A stretch of 7,481 nt of DNA from Nitrososphaerales archaeon (GCA_030042335.1 JASHZW010000098.1:1-7481), one strand, 5' to 3'. Positions 1 through 5,672 are shown, counted from the stretch's first letter. A program made the numbers and translations. The notes: generated by a model from the letters alone, not told the origin.

Positions 1-435
1 GCCAAGAGCGAAGCATACTCTTTGATGATGAGATTACGAGAGAACCCAAGACTGGTCCTCTTGGAGTCTTTCGCCGAAGTCCCCAAAGAGGCGAACCCGA
101 TAGACGTGATAACTACGGAATCGGAGGGCAGGGTGAGCGCTGAGATGGACCGTCTCAGGGAGGAGGCTGACGACCTATCCACGGAGTTTTCAGATGACCT
201 TCGAGGGAGGCTGTACGCGTCTCTGTATGCCATCTGTCTGTTCCAGGACTCGTCCCTAAGAGGAGACCAGGAGCTTAGGACTGCCGGCCTGAGGTTGCTC
301 GCAGAAGCCTCTTCCGGTGAATGCCCGGCGTCCGAAACGCTCGAAGCACTCGGCACGGAGGAAGCATGCCGGGAACTCCTCGAGCGGAGCTTCGAGAGGC
401 TGGCCCTAAATCGAGCCGCCATACCCGTCGACTAG
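1..435 (+). CDS. Unrecognised helical protein, 3' part only
   Basis: The reading frame is open from the first base, so the true start may lie outside the window; internal candidates are TTG at 22 and ATG at 25 and 28. About 144 residues are visible. The sequence is charged and rich in Glu, Arg and Leu, with no cysteine motif, signal peptide or membrane segment, and looks almost entirely alpha-helical. A stretch reading RENPRLVLLESFAEVPKEAN (about residues 13-32 of the visible part) resembles in feel the helical tail after an SPFH domain, but I cannot support that assignment. The C-terminal half is Leu/Glu/Arg-rich (ACRELLERSFERLALNR). It ends in TAG at 433-435, which shares the palindrome CTAG with the stop of the minus-strand ORF at 432-599. 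Composition and codon use match the neighbours, so it is probably a real gene. Function unknown. Confidence 0.6.
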   Translation, partial: AKSEAYSLMMRLRENPRLVLLESFAEVPKEANPIDVITTESEGRVSAEMDRLREEADDLSTEFSDDLRGRLYASLYAICLFQDSSLRGDQELRTAGLRLLAEASSGECPASETLEALGTEEACRELLERSFERLALNRAAIPVD

Positions 436-599
436 GTGTAGCCCGCCACCGCGAGCTCTATCTTCCCGTTGGTCAGCGAAGAAATGTTGCTCGAGCTTGC
501 GACGAGTTCGATGGCGCCGATCGAAAGCGCAAGCCCAAATATTAGGTCGGAGAGGCCCTGCACCCGGGGACGCGGAACTGATGCTTTGGACTCAGACAT
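432..599 (-). pseudogene. Truncated TMEM175/DUF1211-like membrane protein, or small one-helix membrane protein
   Basis: This 55-codon ORF runs from ATG at 599 to TAG at 434-432. After a short polar N-terminus it reads RVQGLSDLIFGLALSIGAIE (residues 12-31), which resembles the first helix and SD motif (FSDxxFxxA) of TMEM175/DUF1211 potassium-channel-type proteins. Those proteins are usually about 180-220 residues with six helices; here only helix 1 remains. The frame stops shortly after, and translating past the stop gives no further hydrophobic segment. No other minus-strand frame in 1-431 supplies the missing part. The gene lies 58 nt downstream of the hydrolase stop on the same strand and could be cotranscribed with it. 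Its stop overlaps the stop of the convergent gene in CTAG, so it may have been cut off by a rearrangement. A genuine 55-residue membrane protein cannot be excluded. The family assignment rests on remembered motif similarity. Confidence 0.5.
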
Positions 600-657
600 C
601 CACTCTCACTCTCGGAAGGGTCGACGAGCGTCCTCCTCGACTATAGCTGCACCACTC

Positions 658-1338
658 CTATCTTATCAGGTATAGAATATCGTTGGTAAGGTCCATCGGC
701 TTGGTCACCATGGGGAAGTGGCCAGAGTCGATTATCCGGCTCGGTCCATCGAGCTTCTCTTTCTTGATCTGTTCGATGTCGTCGCTACCTTCCGTACAGA
801 AGATGTAGGCGCTCCTGACCCTGTCGAAGTTCTCGGACAGTGCCACAGGCTCGTTCGCGTACCTCTTCGGCCAAGGGGTAGCCTTTGAGAGCATCCATTC
901 CCGGTCCTCGCCGACAACATCTTTCCCTATGGCCTCCAGGATGTGCGTGCCGAACGGGAACCTCCAGCCGTCGAGAGGGTACTCATCGGAGAAACCCCCC
1001 TGGGGCGTTCTTACGCCCTTCGCGGGCCGAAATGCGTCCAAGTAGACGATCAACCTGACCTTGCCTGGAAGGCGGTCAGCCACCGCCGCGGCGACCTTCC
1101 CTGCGAAACTGTGCCCCACCAGTACGACATCATCGAGGTCGTTGTACTTGATTACATTGATGACGTCCTCGATTGGGGTCTCGATACCGAAGCCTTCCGA
1201 GGCAAGGTGGACACGTTCGCCCATGCCTGTCAGTGTCACCGGGTAGACCTTGCACCCGTTCTCCTCAAGCGACGGGATGACCTTCTTCCATACCCAGGCG
1301 CCAAGCCAGGCCCCCGGAACCATAACGAGCTCGTCCAT
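658..1338 (-). CDS. Alpha/beta hydrolase, methylesterase/hydroxynitrile-lyase type
   Basis: A 226-residue protein starting at ATG 1338, full length for the single-domain alpha/beta hydrolases related to plant methylesterases, SABP2 and hydroxynitrile lyases. The N-terminal strand and oxyanion region reads MVPGAWLGAWVW (6-17). The nucleophile elbow is GHSFAG (75-80), with Ser77 as the likely nucleophile; the usual GxSxG has Ala79 in the last position. The catalytic histidine is likely His207 in DSGHFPM (204-210). The acid is less clear: Glu183, Asp186 or Asp187 in CTEGSDD. There is no signal peptide, so it is probably cytosolic. Substrate is unknown; esterase activity on a small ester or amide is the best guess. 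It is divergent from the 79-residue gene at 1497 and has its own TATA-like box about 31 nt upstream of the start. The family is common in bacteria, so lateral acquisition is possible but not shown by composition. Confidence 0.85.
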   Translation of the reverse strand: MDELVMVPGAWLGAWVWKKVIPSLEENGCKVYPVTLTGMGERVHLASEGFGIETPIEDVINVIKYNDLDDVVLVGHSFAGKVAAAVADRLPGKVRLIVYLDAFRPAKGVRTPQGGFSDEYPLDGWRFPFGTHILEAIGKDVVGEDREWMLSKATPWPKRYANEPVALSENFDRVRSAYIFCTEGSDDIEQIKKEKLDGPSRIIDSGHFPMVTKPMDLTNDILYLIR

Positions 1339-1361
1339 ACCCGCGCCTTTCTTCCGAAGGA

Positions 1362-1375
1362 CTATTCATAAGTAC
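1362..1375 (-). promoter_or_regulatory. TATA-like box for the hydrolase gene
   Basis: On the minus strand this stretch reads tacttatgaatag, an AT-rich island in GC-rich surroundings, centred about 31 nt before the ATG at 1338. With the usual archaeal spacing of about 25 nt from TATA to transcript start, the leader would be only a few bases long. Seen by eye, not scored. Confidence 0.4.
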
Positions 1376-1465
1376 TTCTGGAGCACGACATTCGGAGCTT
1401 CTCGCCTGGCAGTTCGGTTTTCGAGCCGCTCCCGAAACTAGCCCGCGAATTCTACGGCGCGAACA

Positions 1466-1475
1466 CGTAAATAGA
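1466..1475 (+). promoter_or_regulatory. TATA-like box for the 79-residue gene
   Basis: The sequence cgtaaataga is centred about 26 nt upstream of the ATG at 1497. This is the spacing expected if transcription starts at or next to the start codon, so a leaderless mRNA is likely. No Shine-Dalgarno sequence precedes the ATG. Confidence 0.45.
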
Positions 1476-1496
1476 ACCAACCGCCCCAATACTAAC

Positions 1497-1736
1497 ATGC
1501 CCGATAAAGATACAACCAGAGGCGGAGGGCTCTTCGAAGGTGTCCTCGAAACGTTGGCGGATAAGCATTCGCAGCTCGACATCAGCCTCCAAAACCTGAG
1601 GGTCGACCTTCCCAATACGAGACTAAGCGTCGAGATCAATGGCATCGTCACCGTTACCGCGCACGTTAGAGACCTCACGGAAGACGAGAGAAAGGCTTCC
1701 TCCGACAGAAACATCGCGCTGATGTCTCGCCCTTAG
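1497..1736 (+). CDS. Small conserved-looking soluble protein, 79 residues
   Basis: ATG at 1497, TAG at 1734-1736. After a Gly-rich N-terminus (TTRGGGLFEGVLETLADKH, about 6-24) the protein has alternating hydrophobic residues typical of beta strands (LDISLQNLRVDL; TRLSVEINGIVTVTAHV, 41-57). A charged helical tail follows (DLTEDERKAS). There is no signal peptide, membrane segment, cysteine or recognised catalytic motif. I do not recognise a named family, though the pattern looks conserved rather than random. The start is favoured by a TATA-like box 26 nt upstream. It converges with the gene at 1739-2110, with only two bases between the stops. Both contain a VExNG-V strand motif followed by a (D/R)LT turn, so they may share a fold or be a duplicated pair. 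Function unknown. Confidence 0.75.
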   Translation: MPDKDTTRGGGLFEGVLETLADKHSQLDISLQNLRVDLPNTRLSVEINGIVTVTAHVRDLTEDERKASSDRNIALMSRP

Positions 1737-1741
1737 CGCTA
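1734..1741. other. Palindrome TAGCGCTA holding both convergent stop codons
   Basis: A perfect 8-bp palindrome. TAG at 1734-1736 ends the plus-strand 79-residue gene and TAG at 1741-1739 ends the minus-strand 123-residue gene. There is no room for a separate terminator between them, so the 3' ends of the two transcripts must overlap or end within the opposing gene. Confidence 0.7.
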
Positions 1742-2110
1742 CCGCAGAGCGTCTATCAGTTTCTTTAGCCTGAATGGGTTCACGGATATGTGACCGGTCA
1801 GGCGGGAGACGCCCCGTCCCATGCTGAGGACCTCGTTCCCCCCTTCGTAGAGGGTGAGTCTCCACCCTAGATTCGAGAGGTCTTTCGCCACCGACTCTGA
1901 TGCACGCAGAATGCCATCGCCTTGATGCACAGCCGTCAGGCGTCTGAGAGAGAGTCCGACTTCCCTGACCCCGTTGACCTCCACACCGACCTCCCTCTTC
2001 CCGGCATCTATGGAGACGACGGGATATCCACTCACCGAGACCGTCGCTGTTCCACCTGAGAGTGTCGAAAGCGGCTCCAAGAACGCGGGTCCGCCCCGTC
2101 CGAGGACCAT
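1739..2110 (-). CDS. Small conserved-looking soluble protein, 123 residues
   Basis: ATG at 2110, TAG at 1741-1739. The N-terminal half is beta-strand-like (TATVSVSGYPVVSIDAG, 21-37; REVGVEVNGVREVGLSLRRL, 39-58). The C-terminal half has a helix around 68-82, a strand WRLTLYEGG (83-91), the phrase LSMGRGVSRLTGHISVNP (95-112) and a final helix (RLKKLIDALR). No signal peptide, membrane span or cysteine is present. I do not recognise a named domain; the Gly-containing MGRGVSRLTG stretch is the best candidate for a conserved functional site. The start is supported by a TATA-like box about 28 nt upstream. It is divergent from the SPFH operon, separated by about 128 nt with both promoters in between, and convergent with the 79-residue gene. 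Function unknown. Confidence 0.75.
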   Translation of the reverse strand: MVLGRGGPAFLEPLSTLSGGTATVSVSGYPVVSIDAGKREVGVEVNGVREVGLSLRRLTAVHQGDGILRASESVAKDLSNLGWRLTLYEGGNEVLSMGRGVSRLTGHISVNPFRLKKLIDALR

Positions 2111-2133
2111 ACCTTCTGGTAAGAATGGCCTGT

Positions 2134-2143
2134 TGATAAATCA
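2134..2143 (-). promoter_or_regulatory. TATA-like box for the 123-residue gene
   Basis: On the minus strand this reads tgatttatca, centred about 28 nt before the ATG at 2110. The spacing predicts a leaderless or nearly leaderless message. It lies about 40 bp from the TATA-like box of the divergent SPFH operon. Confidence 0.45.
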
Positions 2144-2173
2144 TCTTCGAAGACAGAATCTCGGATACGTGAG

Positions 2174-2183
2174 ATTTTAATAA
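2174..2183 (+). promoter_or_regulatory. TATA-like box for the SPFH/zinc-ribbon operon
   Basis: The sequence attttaataa is the strongest AT-rich element in the intergenic region and is preceded by purines (gtgag) that could act as a BRE. A transcript start near 2203-2205 is predicted, giving a leader of roughly 20 nt to the TTG at 2224 or 35 nt to the ATG at 2239. Confidence 0.5.
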
Positions 2184-2188
2184 GAGGG

Positions 2189-2211
2189 CTTGGCGGTTTT
2201 TTCGCCTCAAG
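2189..2211 (+). promoter_or_regulatory. Imperfect inverted repeat over the predicted transcript start
   Basis: GGCG (2192-2195) and CGCC (2203-2206) flank a T-rich loop, with an outer CTT/AAG pairing after a 2-nt bulge. It straddles the transcript start predicted from the TATA-like box at 2174-2183, a common position for archaeal repressor operators. The T6 run might instead reflect a hairpin-type stop signal. Weak evidence: the perfect stem is only four base pairs. Confidence 0.25.
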
Positions 2212-2238
2212 GATAGATGAAAATTGTCTCAAGACAAC

Positions 2239-2829
2239 ATGTCGCAAACGAACGCATCTGGGGACACCACCGCTCAGACCGGTAGCAGCGACCCTGACAT
2301 CAGACAGCAGGTCGATCAGAGCAGGGGATTCCAGAAGAAGCTGGAGCTTCTAGTCCCGGGTCTCCGCGGCTACAGGAACAGGGAGGACATCCGCGTGGCA
2401 GACGACATGCTTCGAAACCAAGTCGCCGATAAGCTCGACCTGGCCAAGGCCAACCTCGAGACCCTGCGGAAGCAGATGGTCGCCGCTGGCGATTTCACCA
2501 ACCTCTCGAACGTGGGCTCTCTCATCTTCGAGCTGCAGGGGCTGAGCGGACAGGTGAGGCACGCCCAGCAGGGCTACTCGGGCTTCGTGGCTTCGATAAG
2601 CGTCAACGAACCCCAGCTCAACAAGCTCTACGAGTACGACTACAACTTTGTGAATTCGGCTGTCCAGCTACTCGACGCCACCTCTCCCCAGAACCTTATC
2701 TATGATCCGACAGCTCCAGCCTCGATACTTACCAAGGTCTCCGCCATCAGCAGCGCCGAGGCTCAGTTCAAACTGAACTGGTCGGTCCGGATGGAAGCCG
2801 TAGAGAATATATTGGTCAAGGGGCAGTGA
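2239..2829 (+). CDS. Helical partner protein of the SPFH module (PGxRGY motif)
   Basis: Predicted 196 residues from ATG 2239; an in-frame TTG at 2224 would add five (MSQDN). The first 25-30 residues are polar and low complexity (Ser, Thr, Gln, Asp) and probably disordered. A motif LVPGLRGYRNREDIR (residues 38-52) leads into long amphipathic helices (about 53-85), then the phrase HAQQGYSGFVASISVNEPQL (108-127) and LYEYDYNF (130-137). There is no signal peptide, membrane helix or cysteine. I recall bacterial proteins beside SPFH/zinc-ribbon genes with a similar order: PGxxGY, a charged helix, then YxGF and LYEFD motifs. The match is from memory. It is the first gene of the operon, nine bases ahead of the SPFH gene. 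A role as a cytosolic scaffold or adaptor, in the place occupied by PspA in Bacillus ydjFGHI, is inferred; PspA homology is not evident. Confidence 0.75.
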   Translation: MSQTNASGDTTAQTGSSDPDIRQQVDQSRGFQKKLELLVPGLRGYRNREDIRVADDMLRNQVADKLDLAKANLETLRKQMVAAGDFTNLSNVGSLIFELQGLSGQVRHAQQGYSGFVASISVNEPQLNKLYEYDYNFVNSAVQLLDATSPQNLIYDPTAPASILTKVSAISSAEAQFKLNWSVRMEAVENILVKGQ

Positions 2830-2838
2830 TAGAGTAGC

Positions 2839-4041
2839 ATGTGCGGATTATTCGGGAAGAGTTCGAGCTCCAGTGGCAGCATCCCCGCTACCGGTGGGAG
2901 CGTTATTGGTTCGACGACGATCAACTGGGAGGACCAGTACAAGCAGAACAACGTGATGTGGAAGGTTCCCCGTGACATCAGGCTCAACGACAACATCGTG
3001 GTGAGGGAGGATGAGATAGCCGTCTTCTACAGGGACGGGAAGGTCCTCACCTACTTCGACCAGCCAAACAGGTACGCGCTAACCGACATCAACGCGCCGA
3101 TAGTCGGGAACCTCCTGAAGTACTTCACGGGGGTCCAGCAGCAGGCCGAGGTCTACTACCTCCAGAAGAGGTTCCTCGACGGGAAGTTCGGGAGCACGCA
3201 GCCCTACCAGTTCACCGACCCTACGTTCGGTATAGTCAACCTCAGGGTCTTCGGGGAGTATAGGTGGAGGGTCTCCCAACCGGAGAACTTCATCAATCAG
3301 TTTGTGGGCACGTTCAACGCAGAGACCTCGGATGACGTCGAGTCTAGGCTGAAGGAACAGATGGTCATCATCGTCTACAATGCCCTAGGGAAGATGAAGG
3401 CCCAGGGGATGAAGGTCACGGACCTTGCCGCCAGCCTGACGAACATAGAACAGGCCATCCTCGCCACGGCCCCTGACAACTTCGGGCAGTACGGCGTCGA
3501 GATAAACAAGATCTCGGGCCTCACGATAAGCCTCCCCGACGAGGTGCAGAAGGCTATCGACACCCGCTCGCAGATACAGGTGCTGGGCGTCAACTACATG
3601 CAGTACCAGGCCGGACAGGCCATGACGGACGCCGCTTCCAACCCATCCGGGACGGCTGGCATCGGTGCCGGTCTCGGCGTAGGAATCGGCGCGGGTGCAG
3701 GCATGGGTTACGCGTTCGGCGGACAGATGGCCCAAGGGATGATGGGTGGCCCACCGACGAGGTCGTGCCCCAACTGCGGCTCACTTGTGGCGGCTACGGC
3801 CACCTTCTGCCCCAACTGTGGCGCGTCGTTGCAGCAGGCGCCCAAGGCCCAGACACAAGTGTGTGCGCAGTGCGGGACTGCTCTCCAGCCGGGACAGAAA
3901 TTCTGTCCGAACTGCGGCGCTGCGGTCACACAGCAGGCACCCGCAGCCCCGGCCCAGGCGGCCACGAAGGCTTGTCCCAACTGTGGGGCGCAGGTAGCCG
4001 CAGGCTCGAAGTTCTGCCCCAACTGCGGCAAACCGATGTAG
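2839..4041 (+). CDS. YdjI-like SPFH-domain protein with three C-terminal zinc ribbons
   Basis: A 400-residue protein from ATG 2839. Residues about 28-265 match the SPFH-type domain of the YdjI/COG4260 family: INWED near the N-terminus, VREDEIAVFYRDGKVL (55-70), NRYALTDINAPIVGNL (77-92), AEVYYLQKR (103-111), FGEYRWRVSQPENF (138-151). Residues 271-305 are Gly/Ala/Met-rich (GIGAGLGVGIGAGAGMG), as seen in this family, and could embed in or touch membrane. Three double-CxxC zinc ribbons follow: Cys310/313 with 324/327, Cys342/345 with 356/359, and Cys379/382 with 393/396. There is no signal peptide, so it is likely a cytosolic protein that oligomerises on the membrane. In Bacillus, YdjI acts with PspA and two membrane proteins in the envelope-stress response; the same role here is inference. 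The next gene begins at the base after the stop, implying coupled translation. Confidence 0.88.
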   Translation: MCGLFGKSSSSSGSIPATGGSVIGSTTINWEDQYKQNNVMWKVPRDIRLNDNIVVREDEIAVFYRDGKVLTYFDQPNRYALTDINAPIVGNLLKYFTGVQQQAEVYYLQKRFLDGKFGSTQPYQFTDPTFGIVNLRVFGEYRWRVSQPENFINQFVGTFNAETSDDVESRLKEQMVIIVYNALGKMKAQGMKVTDLAASLTNIEQAILATAPDNFGQYGVEINKISGLTISLPDEVQKAIDTRSQIQVLGVNYMQYQAGQAMTDAASNPSGTAGIGAGLGVGIGAGAGMGYAFGGQMAQGMMGGPPTRSCPNCGSLVAATATFCPNCGASLQQAPKAQTQVCAQCGTALQPGQKFCPNCGAAVTQQAPAAPAQAATKACPNCGAQVAAGSKFCPNCGKPM

Positions 4042-4331
4042 GTGTTCAACTTGGTCAACTGTCCAAAGTGCGGCGCGCAGAATCCTGACGGCGCAGAATT
4101 CTGTATGAAGTGCGGTGCTCCTCTCCCGGCACAGGGCCCTTCCGGCGGGAACAAGGCCGCGCCCCAGGGCCAGTCAGCACCCAAGGCGCCGGTCATCGCA
4201 CCCCTGGGAGCGACGTCGATGAAATGCCCCAACTGCGGGGCACCTCTCTCGCCAAAGTTCGGCGAGATGGTCATCACGTGCGAATACTGTGGCAGCGCCG
4301 TCACTCTGGGTGACGCCGGGTGGACGAGCAT
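3768..4331 (+). repeat. Array of five zinc-ribbon modules spanning two genes
   Basis: Near-identical DNA units such as tgccccaactgcggc occur at about 3766, 3808, 3904, 3973, 4015 and 4228. Each encodes a CPNCG knuckle; single variants CAQCG, CPKCG, CMKCG and CEYCG complete the pairs. Together they form three ribbons at the end of the SPFH protein and two at the start of the next protein. The gene boundary (TAG at 4039-4041) falls between ribbons three and four. Such an array suggests duplication by local recombination and exchange between the two genes. Confidence 0.75.
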
Positions 4332-5133
4332 ACAGAAGCAGACGATGCTCCCGATCAAGTACCCTGACAAGGACCCGATGATACTCAAGATCCACGACCT
4401 GATGGACAAGGGCTTCCTCCACAGACATCTGCAGGAGCAGTCGACCCTGCAGGAGATGACCTTGTCGATGGTGCCCTACTGGATAGTCCCTGTCTCGGCG
4501 CGTACCTCGATAGTAGCCGCGAATATGATGCAGCAGACGGCACAGACCGCCACGACGGCCGCCCTGATGGGCGTCATCATCGGCGGGATGGGCGGCGGCT
4601 TCGGGGGAGGCGGGGGTGGAGGGTTCCGCCCGAGGAGGTCATGGTCTCCGCAGCTGCCACCGCTGCACCTGAGCCTGGGCACGGCCAAGCTCGGCATGTT
4701 CATGGGCGGAGGGATGATGGGAGGTGGTGGAGGTGCAAGGAAGGCGGAGCAGATGGACAACAACTACAACTTCCCGGTCGTCGCCCTGAAGGCCCTCACC
4801 GAGTACCAGCCGAAGGACTACGTCTTCTCGCTCACCGAGCGGACAATCTTCGATGTCTCGAAGATACCCAAGGGTATACCGGTTCTCAACGGCGACGTCG
4901 GCGAGGAGGACGCAAAGGCCCAGGCCAAGACGTTCGTGGATCAGGCCCAGTCCCAGAAGGCTCACGACAAGTACCACATGATACAGCAGATGCACACCGA
5001 CATGGACGTGGGGGACGCGGAGCTGCTTCACGCACCTATCTGGTTCGCCAGGTACGACCACAAGGGTGAACGCATCGTGCTCGTCTTCGACGCGAACTCC
5101 GGTGCGCTAATCACCAGCATGGGCCTGAAGTAG
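4042..5133 (+). CDS. Zinc-ribbon protein with glycine-rich membrane-like segments (YdjG-like position)
   Basis: 363 residues from GTG 4042, which directly abuts the preceding stop. A TTG at 4051 (protein beginning VNCPKCG after Met) is an alternative, and AGGTG at 4040-4044 is well placed as its Shine-Dalgarno. Two zinc ribbons open the protein: Cys7/10 with 21/24, and Cys62/65 with 80/83. Between them is a Pro/Ala/Gln linker. Residues 101-155 form a domain with MVPYWIVPVSART. Two Gly/Met-rich stretches (about 174-195 and 218-232), the first preceded by a hydrophobic run (AALMGVIIGG), could be membrane associated. The C-terminal region has KPDY-like YQPKDYVF (255-262) and ends with HAPIWFARYDHKGERIVLVF (330-349), a pattern I associate with zinc-ribbon proteins paired with SPFH genes. 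It is likely the membrane-linked partner of the SPFH protein. Exact function unknown. Confidence 0.82.
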   Translation: MFNLVNCPKCGAQNPDGAEFCMKCGAPLPAQGPSGGNKAAPQGQSAPKAPVIAPLGATSMKCPNCGAPLSPKFGEMVITCEYCGSAVTLGDAGWTSIQKQTMLPIKYPDKDPMILKIHDLMDKGFLHRHLQEQSTLQEMTLSMVPYWIVPVSARTSIVAANMMQQTAQTATTAALMGVIIGGMGGGFGGGGGGGFRPRRSWSPQLPPLHLSLGTAKLGMFMGGGMMGGGGGARKAEQMDNNYNFPVVALKALTEYQPKDYVFSLTERTIFDVSKIPKGIPVLNGDVGEEDAKAQAKTFVDQAQSQKAHDKYHMIQQMHTDMDVGDAELLHAPIWFARYDHKGERIVLVFDANSGALITSMGLK

Positions 5134-5141
5134 CCGCCGGT

Positions 5142-5672
5142 CTACGCCCTGCGTATCTCGAAGACGAGCAAGTTCTCGAAGAAGACGCCTGTCCTCGCTA
5201 TCTGACGAACCGCGAGGCCCTTCCCCGCACAGAACTCTCTGAACCCGTCTACGTCTCCTTCGTCAGAGAGCAAGAGGACTACCTTTCCCTGCTGCTTGAC
5301 GACCCTCAGTGCCTCGTCTAGGAACGACAGGGGTATTTGGATCCCTCCCTTGCCACCGTCCACGGTGGTGTCTTCGATTCTCTCCGAGGGTAGATAGGGA
5401 GGGTTGAATGTGACGAGGTCGAAGCTTTTGTCGCGGAAACACGTGGCCCTGTCGGCAAGGACGACTTCCGCCCCGCCTTTTGCGGCGGCAGCCTGGGCCA
5501 CGGAGAGGATGTCCGTACCCACGACTGTCCTGAACCTCGGGACAAGTGTGTCAAGGATGGCGCCGCTCCCGAAACCCATCTCCAGACACGACTCCCCTGT
5601 GTAATCACGGAGGGCCCTAGCTAGAGTCGACGTGTCCTCCGACGGCTGGTAGACTTGGTGCACACCTCTCAC
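5142..5672 (-). CDS. HemK2/Mtq2-type protein glutamine methyltransferase
   Basis: A SAM-dependent methyltransferase of 176 residues. The frame is open further upstream to 5882, but that part lies inside the asparagine synthase-like gene and is not protein-like. The start chosen is GTG 5672, which overlaps the upstream TGA as GTGA; GTG 5663 is an alternative. Near the N-terminus VYQPSEDTSTLARAL (7-21) matches the VYEPAEDT signature of HEMK2/N6AMT1. SAM motif I is CLEMGFGSGAI (29-39) and the catalytic motif is NPPY (90-93), which positions the glutamine amide. Short length and lack of the PrmC N-terminal domain fit the archaeal/eukaryotic type, which methylates the GGQ glutamine of release factor aRF1/eRF1, usually with Trm112. 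No Trm112 gene is in view. It is the last gene of the hel308 operon and ends 8 nt from the convergent operon's stop. Confidence 0.85.
   Translation of the reverse strand: MRGVHQVYQPSEDTSTLARALRDYTGESCLEMGFGSGAILDTLVPRFRTVVGTDILSVAQAAAAKGGAEVVLADRATCFRDKSFDLVTFNPPYLPSERIEDTTVDGGKGGIQIPLSFLDEALRVVKQQGKVVLLLSDEGDVDGFREFCAGKGLAVRQIARTGVFFENLLVFEIRRA
5669..5672 (-). other. GTGA stop-start overlap between asparagine synthase-like and HemK2-like genes
   Basis: TGA (5671-5669) of the upstream gene overlaps GTG (5672-5670) of the downstream gene. This is a standard arrangement for translational coupling and decides the start of the methyltransferase. Confidence 0.7.

Noticed and set aside
469..675. 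Plus-strand ORF of 68 codons in the gap after the first gene
   Set aside because: Ser/Arg-rich with no recognisable pattern and antisense to the TMEM175-like ORF.
943..1371. Plus-strand ORF of 142 codons
   Set aside because: Antisense to the alpha/beta hydrolase, whose catalytic motifs are clear; no protein-like pattern of its own.
1623..2210. Minus-strand ORF of 195 codons overlapping both small genes
   Set aside because: Arg-rich composition typical of an out-of-frame reading in GC-rich DNA; the 79- and 123-residue genes have better composition and promoters.
3768..4331. Possible CRISPR-like or regulatory direct repeats
   Set aside because: Repeat units are in frame, unequal in spacing and encode zinc knuckles, so coding repetition explains them.
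3708..4409. Long minus-strand ORF of 233 codons opposite the zinc-ribbon region
   Set aside because: It is the antisense reading of repeated CPNCG units (giving PQLGQ-type repeats) and lies across two well-supported plus-strand genes.
4639..5061. Minus-strand ORF of 140 codons, Val/Leu/His-rich
   Set aside because: Antisense shadow of the conserved C-terminal domain of the zinc-ribbon protein.
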